From NCBI GenBank assembly GCA_013396655.1, contig WBMV01006503.1:697896-761895 (forward strand): a DNA stretch of 64,000 bases, given 5' to 3'. How positions within the stretch are numbered: position 1 is the stretch's first letter; each line of letters starts with the position of its first letter. This DNA is from Campylorhamphus procurvoides (taxonomy: Eukaryota > Chordata > Aves > Passeriformes > Dendrocolaptidae). Under the pieces are notes generated by a model. That model did not search any database. It was not told the origin of the DNA and was given only the letters and a program-made list of their open reading frames with translations. Both the position numbers and the translations under genes were made by a program. Below, one piece after another: positions 57,901-61,751 of this stretch.

Positions 57901-58646
57901 AGCAATATTTTAGGAAATACCTGAGTAGGTAAACAGCCCTTTCAATATCACTGAGTTCTTCATCAACTGTCAATCTTTCTATTTCTTCAGGCGTCTGTCA
58001 AGTGTGAAATAGGGATTATAAGTTTACAATGCCTTATTATTTCACCATTTTAACCTTCTTAAAACAACCCCTGCCTCCCCACATATCCAAGGATAGTTCC
58101 ATGAGTAACTTGACCCCACATATCCAGGGATAGTTCCATGAGTAACTTGAATTTATCCATGAAATCTCTAGTCAACATTTAAAATTCAGTCAAATAAATC
58201 TTTTCCTGGAAAAGACAGAATGTCAGATAAGTATAGTTCCATATCAGGCATTATCACTATTTAAAATATAAGCAAATCACATCCAAATTACTCTGAAGAT
58301 CTAAGTTAGCCTATTTTTTCCCCTAGCCTAATATTCTTATACTGAAAATATTAAGTCCCTTCTATGTAGCATTTGAGACTGTTTATTCCAGATTGACTGA
58401 AAGCAATGTTTAGTATCCTAACAAACAAAAAACCCAAACAAACAAACAAAACCAAAAAACAACACCAAAACCTGCCTATTCACTTATCTGTGTATAAATA
58501 GAATGGACACGATCTGAAATGGATTTTAAAGCACCGTTCTATCTTGAGGTATGTACCTTCAGGCTCCTGCGTACTGGCCTCTCTATAATAGTTAGTTCCT
58601 GCAGGTCTTCTATGTATCCAAATAGATTGCTCTGACTGAAATCCAT
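786..58646 (-). CDS. PPP4R4: PPP4R4, protein phosphatase 4 regulatory subunit 4 (17 exons, 3' end missing)
   Basis: The coding sequence joins, in transcript order, 58646-58557, 57994-57921, 31134-31032, 21813-21666, 20949-20876, 19517-19411, 16912-16805, 14433-14312, 13305-13183, 11220-11051, 10027-9908, 8065-7988, 6659-6576, 5259-5077, 4345-4240, 3497-3350 and 930-786. The sum is 1983 nt (661 codons), open throughout, with GT-AG introns and consistent phases. The product matches vertebrate PPP4R4 as I remember it (human about 873 aa), so roughly three quarters is here. HEAT-like motifs of the form D-x-x-V-R lie near residues 214, 253, 398 and 607. The family is known to form a stable cytosolic complex with the PP4 catalytic subunit. 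The acidic/coiled-coil and serine-rich C-terminus must lie left of position 1. The start is the ATG at 58646, with A at -3 and G at +4. Mammalian PPP4R4 starts about nine residues earlier, but the visible leader has no in-frame upstream ATG. Identification is from recall of the family, not a search. Confidence 0.96.
931..3349 (-). other. PPP4R4: PPP4R4 intron 16
   Basis: The 2.4-kb intron has a T14 run (seen as A on the plus strand near 935-949) as the exon 17 polypyrimidine tract. No mobile element is recognised. Short ORFs on either strand have no protein-like content. Confidence 0.85.
3350..3497 (-). CDS. PPP4R4: PPP4R4 exon 16 (residues 564-613)
   Basis: The 148-nt exon encodes [20 protein letters not shown], then [20 protein letters not shown] and PVANV, and splits an Arg codon with exon 17. 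The D-P-V-A-N-V-R motif near residue 607 opens the last HEAT unit in the window. The acceptor is TTTTTCAG and the donor GTATGA. Confidence 0.96.
3498..5076 (-). other. PPP4R4: PPP4R4 introns 15 and 14 (flanking exon 15)
   Basis: Two short introns, 3498-4239 and 4346-5076, surround exon 15. Both are AT-rich, with no repeat family or RNA gene visible. Confidence 0.85.
4240..4345 (-). CDS. PPP4R4: PPP4R4 exon 15 (residues 529-564)
   Basis: The 106-nt exon encodes [20 protein letters not shown], then [15 protein letters not shown], and shares a Gln codon with exon 16. The acceptor is TTTCAAG and the donor GTAAGA. Confidence 0.96.
5077..5259 (-). CDS. PPP4R4: PPP4R4 exon 14 (residues 468-528)
   Basis: The longest exon seen (183 nt, phase 0-0) encodes [40 protein letters not shown] and [15 protein letters not shown]. 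The [15 protein letters not shown] core is a strong family signature. The acceptor is TTTCTAG and the donor GTGAGC. Confidence 0.96.
5260..7987 (-). other. PPP4R4: PPP4R4 introns 13 and 12 (flanking exon 13)
   Basis: Introns 5260-6575 and 6660-7987. A short TA/GTA-rich microsatellite lies near 5836-5862 and A-rich runs near 6388-6440. Nothing else is recognised. Confidence 0.85.
6576..6659 (-). CDS. PPP4R4: PPP4R4 exon 13 (residues 440-467)
   Basis: The 84-nt phase 0-0 exon encodes [16 protein letters not shown], then the polar linker [12 protein letters not shown]. The linker is the least conserved part relative to my memory of the mammalian protein. The acceptor is AAATAG and the donor GTGGGT. 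Confidence 0.94.
7988..8065 (-). CDS. PPP4R4: PPP4R4 exon 12 (residues 414-439)
   Basis: The 78-nt phase 0-0 exon encodes [20 protein letters not shown] followed by QDESLE. The acceptor is TTTTTTAG and the donor GTAATA. It completes the helix begun by exon 11 and starts the next repeat. Confidence 0.95.
8066..9907 (-). other. PPP4R4: PPP4R4 intron 11
   Basis: The 1.8-kb intron is AT-rich unique sequence with a short GT/TA stretch near 9719-9750. No mobile element or gene is seen. Confidence 0.85.
9908..10027 (-). CDS. PPP4R4: PPP4R4 exon 11 (residues 374-413)
   Basis: The 120-nt phase 0-0 exon encodes [20 protein letters not shown] and then [20 protein letters not shown]. The DPEVPVR motif near residue 398 marks another HEAT repeat. 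The acceptor is CTACAG and the donor GTAAGT. Confidence 0.96.
10028..11050 (-). other. PPP4R4: PPP4R4 intron 10
   Basis: The 1.0-kb intron contains no repeat family that I can name and no RNA gene. Confidence 0.85.
11051..11220 (-). CDS. PPP4R4: PPP4R4 exon 10 (residues 317-373)
   Basis: The 170-nt exon encodes [20 protein letters not shown], a polar stretch rich in Asn and Gln ([12 protein letters not shown]), then [15 protein letters not shown]. The polar stretch differs most from mammals and is probably a loop between repeats. The donor is GTAAGT in phase 0. The acceptor is the rare trinucleotide GAG preceded by a TTTTG/T-rich repeat. No alternative site in the visible sequence preserves the conserved GIFTP residues. 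Confidence 0.92.
11221..11249 (+). repeat. (CAAAA)n microsatellite at the exon 10 acceptor
   Basis: About four CAAAA units follow an A7 run. Read on the minus strand it is a T-rich, G-interrupted tract ending directly in the GAG acceptor of PPP4R4 exon 10. Confidence 0.9.
11221..13182 (-). other. PPP4R4: PPP4R4 intron 9
   Basis: The 2.0-kb intron begins, on the plus strand, with a CAAAA microsatellite that doubles as the exon 10 pyrimidine tract. The interval 11560-12580 has a slightly different, purine-rich texture and could be a very old LINE remnant, but I see no diagnostic motif. Confidence 0.8.
13183..13305 (-). CDS. PPP4R4: PPP4R4 exon 9 (residues 276-317)
   Basis: The 123-nt exon encodes [20 protein letters not shown], then [14 protein letters not shown]. 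The acceptor is TTTTCAG and the donor GTATGA, leaving phase 1. It continues the helical array and is close to the mammalian sequence. Confidence 0.95.
13306..16804 (-). other. PPP4R4: PPP4R4 introns 8 and 7 (flanking exon 8)
   Basis: Introns 13306-14311 and 14434-16804. They are AT-rich with G/T-rich poly-T patches near 14527-14545 and 15943-15995. No gene or repeat family is recognised. Confidence 0.85.
14312..14433 (-). CDS. PPP4R4: PPP4R4 exon 8 (residues 235-276)
   Basis: The 122-nt exon encodes [16 protein letters not shown] and then [20 protein letters not shown], one complete HEAT unit with the DEGSSVR motif near residues 253-259. The acceptor is TTTGCAG and the donor GTAAGA. Confidence 0.95.
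16805..16912 (-). CDS. PPP4R4: PPP4R4 exon 7 (residues 199-235)
   Basis: The 108-nt exon encodes [14 protein letters not shown] and then [20 protein letters not shown]. The second segment is a textbook HEAT B-helix entry (D..V.YEVR, near residues 214-220). The acceptor is TTTTTAG and the donor GTGAGT, leaving phase 2. Confidence 0.95.
16913..19410 (-). other. PPP4R4: PPP4R4 intron 6
   Basis: The 2.5-kb intron is mostly AT-rich. A richer-GC patch lies at about 17990-18200 and a coding-like patch at 18571-18969, described separately. Confidence 0.85.
18571..18969 (-). pseudogene. Possible decayed coding remnant inside intron 6
   Basis: One minus-strand frame runs from an ATG at 18969 for 133 codons with only three stops (TAA at 18850-18852, TAGTAG at 18784-18789). 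The upstream segment (39 codons) includes [20 protein letters not shown] and an acidic end. The downstream segment (71 open codons, 18571-18783) includes [20 protein letters not shown] and [16 protein letters not shown]. Composition (Cys pairs, basic and acidic clusters) looks more like protein than the surrounding intron. An AATAAA follows the final stop on the same strand. I cannot name a parent gene. It could be a retrocopy fragment, an unused exon or chance. Confidence 0.3.
19411..19517 (-). CDS. PPP4R4: PPP4R4 exon 6 (residues 164-199)
   Basis: The 107-nt exon encodes [20 protein letters not shown], then [15 protein letters not shown], and splits an Ile codon with exon 7. The acceptor is CTTATAG and the donor GTAAGT. 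This is a helix-pair unit of the HEAT-like array. Confidence 0.95.
19518..20875 (-). other. PPP4R4: PPP4R4 intron 5
   Basis: The 1.4-kb intron shows no repeat family and no RNA gene. Short overlapping ORFs on both strands near 20170-20370 look like chance. Confidence 0.85.
20876..20949 (-). CDS. PPP4R4: PPP4R4 exon 5 (residues 139-163)
   Basis: The 74-nt exon encodes [20 protein letters not shown] followed by VRHE. The acceptor is GAACAG and the donor GTAATA. A perfect 8-bp inverted repeat lies in the intron 14-38 nt upstream of the acceptor (see its own entry). Confidence 0.95.
20950..21665 (-). other. PPP4R4: PPP4R4 intron 4
   Basis: The 0.7-kb intron holds the inverted repeat at 20963-20987 and a T10 run near 21469. 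Nothing else is recognised. Confidence 0.85.
20963..20987. repeat. Perfect 8-bp inverted repeat upstream of exon 5
   Basis: ATGGGTTA and TAACCCAT are separated by 9 nt. On the transcript this can form a small hairpin 14-38 nt before the exon 5 acceptor, in the usual branch-point window. Confidence 0.85.
21666..21813 (-). CDS. PPP4R4: PPP4R4 exon 4 (residues 90-139)
   Basis: The 148-nt exon encodes [20 protein letters not shown], then helices ending in [17 protein letters not shown]. The acceptor is TATACAG and the donor GTCAGG, leaving phase 1. Alternating amphipathic helices are typical of HEAT-like repeats. Confidence 0.95.
22795..23394 (+). mobile_element. CR1 LINE 3' fragment with internal deletions
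   Basis: The + strand encodes degenerate CR1 reverse-transcriptase text (frame remnants of W-x-KNWLDG, then [13 protein letters not shown] and FADD) and ends in the avian CR1 tail GATTCTATGATTCTATG. Compared with the related copy at about 50985-52135, it lacks the PQGS-coding bases at about 22921 and roughly 480 bp after AGTGGCTGGAAAG (about 23190). It is antisense to PPP4R4 and non-functional. Confidence 0.93.
23720..23720. other. Single-N contig junction
   Basis: One ambiguous base lies exactly between the two copies of the duplicated segment. This is a placeholder gap, not a polymorphic base. Confidence 0.95.
23721..24197 (+). mobile_element. Second copy of the same CR1 fragment (artefactual duplicate)
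   Basis: It is base-for-base the same as 22918-23394, with the same deletions and the same ATTCTATG tail. It should not be counted as an independent insertion. Confidence 0.9.
24766..24822 (+). mobile_element. CR1 3' terminal scrap
   Basis: About 57 bp match the CR1 3' end: GGTTGGACTTGATGAACCTG followed by AAGGTCATTTCCAACC and TATTCTATGA. It is severely 5' truncated. Confidence 0.85.
27855..28507 (-). mobile_element. CR1 LINE 3' fragment, minus orientation
   Basis: On the plus strand it reads as the reverse complement of a CR1 3' region: GAGGTTGGAAGGGCTCTCTG at its 3' end, then the conserved text around AGGGCCACCTAGAGC, CTCTCCAGGCCTCTC and GGAGCCCAGAACTGGA. It is sense to PPP4R4. The open frames over it are shadows of the LINE. 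Confidence 0.92.
30160..30530 (-). mobile_element. CR1 LINE 3' fragment, minus orientation
   Basis: It begins on the plus strand with CACAGAATCATAGAATGGTT, the reverse complement of the CR1 tail, and continues through GGTTGCTCAGAGTCCCATCC to the CTTCTCTTCTCCAGG block. The 3' tail is well preserved, suggesting a younger copy than its neighbours. Confidence 0.93.
31032..31134 (-). CDS. PPP4R4: PPP4R4 exon 3 (residues 55-89)
   Basis: The 103-nt exon encodes [20 protein letters not shown] and then [14 protein letters not shown], the first helices of the HEAT-like array. The donor is GTAAGT in phase 0. The acceptor ends in GAAAG behind a mixed pyrimidine tract, weaker than its neighbours, but the position is fixed by phase and homology. 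Confidence 0.95.
32666..32689 (+). repeat. (TTTC)n microsatellite
   Basis: Short TTTC-rich tract of about five units, intronic. Confidence 0.8.
33078..33307 (-). mobile_element. CR1 LINE 3' fragment, minus orientation, degraded
   Basis: The plus strand reads TAGAATCATAGACTACCTCA, then CCTCAAAGGACTACC and ACCACTCCTCCACCGAATCA before AAGAACCTTTTCCTAATGTC, matching the reverse complement of CR1 3' sequence with many changes and a local duplication of GCCGTGACCACT. Confidence 0.88.
33411..33550 (-). mobile_element. tRNA-Ile-derived SINE with CR1-like tail (TguSINE1-type)
   Basis: Read on the minus strand, the head is tRNA-Ile-like: TTCAGTTGGTTAGAAC (A-box area), TTAATAATGTCAAGGTT (anticodon-arm region) and box B GGTTTGATCCC at 33487-33497 followed by CATACGAGCCA. 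The tail ends in CR1-like text (GATGATCCTTGTGAATCCCT then CAACTCAGAATATTC). The head-plus-tail structure is what is known for songbird TguSINE1. Transcription would have been by Pol III. The copy is degraded. Confidence 0.85.
35612..36771 (+). mobile_element. CR1 LINE fragment, about 1.16 kb, degraded
   Basis: The + strand carries CR1 ORF2 text: AGTCAGCCAGGATTTGAGAA then GGGGAAATCATGCCTGATCA, TCATTAACGACCTGGATGAT and TATGCAGATGACACAAAACT (the FIND-LDD and YADDTK motif area), and a 3' end with TGGACTAGATGATCTCCAGA. Frameshifts and stops are frequent. It is antisense to PPP4R4. Confidence 0.92.
37561..37712 (+). mobile_element. CR1 3' end fragment
   Basis: It contains GTCTGGACAATGTCTTGAGC, CCCTGCTTTAAGCAGGGCAT, TGGACCAAATGACTTGCAGG and ACCATACTGTGAT, the usual last 150 bp of CR1, diverged. 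Confidence 0.85.
38046..38067 (+). repeat. G-rich tract (G9-A-G7-A-G4)
   Basis: An almost pure G run on the plus strand, C-rich in the PPP4R4 transcript. It has quadruplex-forming potential and is likely length-variable or error-prone. Confidence 0.85.
41340..41440 (+). repeat. TAGATA/TATC-rich low-complexity stretch
   Basis: Imperfect repeats of ATATCTAGATA and TAGATAC type. This is simple-sequence DNA without other meaning that I can see. Confidence 0.6.
42313..42892 (+). mobile_element. Solo LTR of an avian endogenous retrovirus (ERVL-type)
   Basis: The 580-bp element starts TGTGCTGGTTTTGGCTG and ends CAACCATAACA (TG...CA). Internal landmarks are CCCAACTGACCAAAGGGATA, a TATATAAA box at 42576-42583, and a polyadenylation-type ATTAAA at 42760-42765 within CCTATTAAACTGTCTTTATC. 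Flanking CTACC and CTACT form a one-mismatch 5-bp target-site duplication, the length expected for ERVL-type elements. No gag, pol or env sequence is adjacent, so it is a recombined solo LTR. It is antisense to PPP4R4. The family label is from memory. Confidence 0.88.
47835..48893 (+). mobile_element. CR1 LINE fragment (RT to 3' tail), about 1.06 kb
   Basis: Near 47883-48080 the + strand encodes [20 protein letters not shown] of the CR1 reverse transcriptase. The catalytic YADDT box reads SVDDT, so it is dead. Downstream text covers the C-terminal ORF2 region ([24 protein letters not shown]) with frameshifts. The 3' end GGGTCCCTTCCAGCTCAGAA then TATGATTCTGTGATTCC resembles the tail of the tRNA-Ile SINEs. 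It is 5' truncated. Confidence 0.94.
48898..49122 (+). other. 71-codon open frame of unknown origin between two CR1 copies
   Basis: The frame from about 48904 to the TAA at 49120-49122 has no stop and is rich in Ser, Glu, Thr and Asn (for example [19 protein letters not shown] and [20 protein letters not shown]). It does not match CR1. It has no ATG in frame at its beginning (it opens with GTG after a CR1 tail). I do not recognise it. It may be a fragment of a decayed gene or chance. Confidence 0.25.
49165..50166 (+). mobile_element. CR1 LINE fragment, about 1.0 kb
   Basis: It opens with RT text ([20 protein letters not shown], then a frame-shifted PSGV/GTSI area and FAN-NTK), carries the [18 protein letters not shown] segment near 49497, and ends AACCCAAACCATTCTATGAT then TCTATGG. 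Frameshifts make it inactive. It has the same orientation as its two neighbours. Confidence 0.93.
50985..52135 (+). mobile_element. CR1 LINE fragment, about 1.15 kb, 3' end missing
   Basis: It starts at the CCTGATCTCCTTTTATGGCC block. RT remnants follow: [18 protein letters not shown], then [20 protein letters not shown] and FADN (catalytic box altered). A 162-codon open stretch at 51588-52076 covers the C-terminal ORF2 region ([30 protein letters not shown]). Unlike most CR1 copies, it stops before the final 3' block and ATTCTATG tail, so it was truncated after insertion. It is the close relative of the copy at 22795. Confidence 0.93.
55851..55987 (+). mobile_element. tRNA-Ile-derived SINE with CR1-like tail (TguSINE1-type)
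   Basis: The head reads GCTGGTTAGAGAATGGTGCT and AATAATGCCAAGGTTGTGGG, matching the tRNA-Ile(AAT) D-arm to anticodon-arm order, with box B GGTTTGATCCC at 55899-55909. The tail reads GGACTGGATGGTCCTTGTGG then GTCCCTTCCAATTCGGAATA and ends TTCCGTGATTCTGA, CR1-like. It is a second copy of the element at 33411 in the opposite orientation. Confidence 0.88.
57921..57994 (-). CDS. PPP4R4: PPP4R4 exon 2 (residues 31-55)
   Basis: The 74-nt exon encodes [20 protein letters not shown] followed by VYLL, and splits a Ser codon (AG/T) with exon 3. The acceptor is TGACAG and the donor GTATTT. The acidic stretch is a family signature. It is separated from exon 3 by the largest intron in the window. Confidence 0.95.
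58077..58150 (+). repeat. Two tandem 37-bp units
   Basis: Units 58077-58113 and 58114-58150 both begin CCCCACATATCCA and end AGTAACTTGA, differing by one base (A or G at the 14th position). A recent local duplication. Confidence 0.95.
58427..58471 (+). repeat. (AAAC)n microsatellite
   Basis: An imperfect run of AAAC units in intron 1, about 85-130 bases from the exon 1 donor. Confidence 0.85.
58557..58646 (-). CDS. PPP4R4: PPP4R4 exon 1 (residues 1-30)
   Basis: The first coding exon begins [19 protein letters not shown] and ends RRSLK in phase 0 at a GTACAT donor. It encodes the N-terminal peptide that precedes the HEAT array. The ATG has a good Kozak context (AGC ATG G). The frame stays open upstream of this ATG toward the sequence gap but holds no other ATG. 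Confidence 0.96.
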
Positions 58647-58677
58647 GCTGGAGGAGGCTGGCGGACGCGCGGAGCAC

Positions 58678-58716
58678 CTACAGCCCTGGCGCCCCGCGGC
58701 CGCGCCCCGCTCCCAT
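58678..58716 (-). promoter_or_regulatory. Upstream ORF in the PPP4R4 leader
   Basis: The ATG at 58716 has a strong context (GCC ATG G, G at -3 and +4). It opens a 12-codon frame, MGAGRGRGAPGL, ending at TAG (58680-58678), 31 nt before the PPP4R4 ATG and out of frame with it. If the transcript starts upstream of 58716, it would be expected to reduce or tune translation of PPP4R4. Conservation is unknown to me. Confidence 0.55.
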
Positions 58717-58787
58717 GGCCCGGCGGGATCGGGCTCGCCGCGGCAGCGCCGCCTCCTGCCGCCAAACTTTCGGCGCTCGGCGCGGCC

Positions 58788-58913
58788 NNNNNNNNNNNNN
58801 NNNNNNNNNNNNNNNNNNNNNNNNNNNNNNNNNNNNNNNNNNNNNNNNNNNNNNNNNNNNNNNNNNNNNNNNNNNNNNNNNNNNNNNNNNNNNNNNNNNN
58901 NNNNNNNNNNNNN
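58788..58913. other. Assembly gap (126 N) in the CpG island
   Basis: A run of N interrupts the promoter. Loss of GC-rich first-exon and promoter sequence is common in bird short-read assemblies. Any ORF crossing it is meaningless. Confidence 0.99.
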
Positions 58914-58917
58914 CCCA

Positions 58918-58933
58918 CCACAGAGCTCTGTGG
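58918..58933. repeat. 16-bp perfect palindrome beside the gap
   Basis: CCACAGAGCTCTGTGG is its own reverse complement and starts four bases from the end of the N run. It may be natural or a fold-back at a contig end. Confidence 0.85.
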
Positions 58934-61229
58934 CCCCTCGTCCCGCGCTGCGGTGCCGGCCCCCAGTGCCCTGTGTCGGAGCGGAATCACACCGGAGGGA
59001 CCGCTAGGTGAGCTGATTTTAATGAAAAGCCCAAAGCAGCTTCCTCCTCCAATGAATGCTTTGATATTAATCTTTTTTAAAAAAATAATAAAAATCTTTT
59101 ACTTCCTTGGCAGTAAATTGTGAATCTACACCAAAGACATCATTGAGGGTCTTTGTAAATTCTTATTCTTCACCTTTTACGTGGCACACCCAGGTTACAC
59201 AGCACCCACACAGCAGCACAGATTTCCATATGGATAGTCTTCCTGATACATGCAGTCAGGCCTTGGATGCTGCAGGATTTACCACACTGAGTCACAAGTG
59301 TAGAATATGCTAGGGATGCAAGGGAGAGTTGTGGGTTTTTTTCAAAATAAAAGTATGTCATTTTTATCCCTGATGAACAGACAAATAAGCATGGAAAATG
59401 AAACATTTTTTAAAAACTTTAAAAAGCTTCTCTTGGGGTGTGTCAGTGATGCAAAATTGATGCAGGACAAGAATCATCACACAGAGTTGGACTCAGCATT
59501 TATTGAACCAAGTTATTCACCGGGCCTTTAGACAGTGGTCTTCGCAATGAGTATATGGCACACAACTAAACAAATCACACTCACACCAGGAGTTAAGAAA
59601 CCTTGCAAATATTTCACAAGGACTTTAGTAGGTGCAATGGTTTACTGTTACTGTGAAATACCTGCATGACCCAGTAAGTTTTGTTGATAAAGTCTTAAAG
59701 TAATTTCAGAAACTGTAAAGATTAGATGATACTATGTAGTGTATTGCCCAGAATTTTAGTAACTTTTATTCTATGATTGGTAAGTACCTCAGCTTTTATC
59801 TGGCAAAACATAAAGATGGTTCCCTATGTGTTACTCCTATGTCTACCAGTTAGGCTTAATCCTGTGCTCAGTTAAACAAGTAAAAGAGTAAAAATATTAG
59901 AGCATCTCCATTAATTGCAAATGTACAACAGAAAATCTAATCCAAAATATATAAGTAATCGAAGTGTTACATAATAGAAAACCAAAACCATCTGAAGTTT
60001 TCAAGGCATGACAATAAATTGAGAAACAGTATTTTGAACATCTCCTTTGCATTATCTTTTTAACTGGGAAACATCATCAGACATCAAATATAATAGTTTT
60101 AACTGAACCAAGGTTCTCTCAGAGTAGTTAAGCAACTAGCTCCATGAGGAGAAATAAAAAAAAAAAAGATTTTTATATAATATCCTTTTCTCAAACTCAG
60201 AATTCCAACCTGCTAGCTTCTGCCAATTGTATTAGGAAAACATACTGAAATCCCTATCACAATTAGTTAGGAAAATCTTTTTGCAAGTTCTTTCACAGCC
60301 AGTCTGTGGTTATTTCACCTTGCAAGTCGTTCTCATAAATCTTAGATATCTTACGTGAGCATTCAGTTGGGAACTCAATGCAGTTTTCAAACCAGGAATT
60401 TCATAACTCTGTTTTAAAGTCTGAGGAACATGGAGTTGAGATATATAATTTGGCTGATTTACCATGTTATATTTTATGTAAATTTTTTAAGCCAGTAAGG
60501 AAGAGAGTTTCTTATAAATGTTTAAACAGCTCCCTTACTGCCTTTAAAAATCTGTCCTTCTAACTCAGTTCAGGAAACACTATGTGAGCATGGGTCCCAT
60601 TAGTTTTTAAATCAGTAGATATGTCAGAGAGATCTACAAAAATCCTGGAAATGTGAAAAATAGAATAAAAATATTTTTTTCTGTAAATTGCATACTTGAC
60701 TAAAGATCATGGGATGAAGTAGTTTAAATATAAACAAATCTCCTCTTGACCCACACATTTGACACAAAAAAAAGCTTGTATATTATGTTCCAAAATCACA
60801 TATATAAAAATCCCCTCTGATAGTAAATTTGTAGACAAATGGTCTTTCATTCTCAGCTGTGACTTCTCTTCCAACCGCTGCTGCATTCAGCTCCTCCCCT
60901 TTCCACTTCTTTCTCAAATAAAGCTCTACTCTCAGCTTATTCTAACCTTGTCATAGCTATTGTAGTAGAATGAAGAGCTATTTCATGCTGCTTTTGTGAA
61001 ATCCAGAGTGAATCAGAACATTAATTTTAACATAGGAGGTGTGTAAGCCTGCAAAGGCAGTATCAGGCCGATTTAAAATAATCCTTCCTTAATGAAGACA
61101 ACTGCAGAGCACCTGGGAAAACAGCATCCATTCCTAGTGGAAGAAAAGGGCCAGTGTTATTCAGGCCTTCAAAAGCAATGAACTCTACAGATAATACAGG
61201 CAAAGATCAAAGAAACCCAGTGCAACCAA

Positions 61230-61300
61230 TCAGTGAAAAACCCACAAAAAAACAAACAAAACCAACCAACCAACACAAAAAAAGGCAAAAAAACCCCAGA
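61230..61300 (+). repeat. A/C-rich low-complexity tract (CAAA/CCAA units)
   Basis: Irregular ACAAA and ACCA units. No gene content. Confidence 0.75.
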
Positions 61301-61730
61301 CAAAATAGATGGAAAGGCTTTGTACCTGAAGGATTCTTCAGGTTTACTGGCTCGACCTAAGGACTCTTGAGTTATGGGATTTGTCATGTTGGACAGAAGC
61401 GCAATTCTCCTTTGCTATCCAGCACTTACATGTCTGCCTTCTGGAAACTACTCTGAAAAAGTTGTGCTCCTTACTTTACCTGTTACAAGTACCCAGAGAA
61501 TTAACCTGTAAATTAAATTATTCACAGAGAAATTGAAAATTTGTGGAATCTTAGCAAATATCTCCATGCCTGAATCAGCTGAAATATGAAGTAACTGGTT
61601 TGAGGGATACAGAAGGACATGCCAAGAAATGCTTTCAGGCAAAATCTATGCACTCCCAATTAAAAACCAGAATGTCTTGTGTAATGGCCAAACTAAAAAA
61701 GGAGGGAAATTTCAGCAAAATATTTTTGAA

Positions 61731-61751
61731 TTTTTTTTTTTGGGGGGGGGG
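61731..61751 (+). repeat. T11-G10 homopolymer junction
   Basis: Eleven T followed by ten G, simple sequence with likely length error. Confidence 0.85.

Larger units (their letters stand above)
31135..57920 (-). other. PPP4R4: PPP4R4 intron 2 (26.8 kb)
   Basis: This is the largest intron. It holds CR1 copies at 33078, 35612, 37561, 47835, 49165 and 50985, tRNA-Ile SINEs at 33411 and 55851, and a solo LTR at 42313. The remaining blocks (31135-33070, 38070-42310, 42893-47830, 52140-55850 and 55990-57920) are AT-rich with only short chance ORFs. Phase continuity between exons 2 and 3 argues against a missed coding exon. Confidence 0.85.
57995..58556 (-). other. PPP4R4: PPP4R4 intron 1
   Basis: The 562-bp intron contains a 37-bp tandem duplication at 58077-58150 and an AAAC-rich microsatellite at about 58427-58471. 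No other element is seen. Confidence 0.9.
58647..59010 (-). promoter_or_regulatory. PPP4R4: GC-rich CpG island: PPP4R4 promoter and 5' leader
   Basis: Base composition changes sharply here to GC-rich with dense CpG (GCGGACGCGCGG, CCGCGGCCGCGCC, CGGCGCTCGGCGCGGCC), directly upstream of the PPP4R4 ATG. No TATA box is seen, as is usual for CpG-island promoters. TTTGGCGG on the minus strand (58759-58766) resembles an E2F site but is weak evidence. The transcription start cannot be placed, partly because the middle is unsequenced. Confidence 0.85.

Noticed and set aside
58610..59007. ORFs of 98-126 codons across the CpG island
   Set aside because: They are read through 126 unknown bases and are not evidence of coding.
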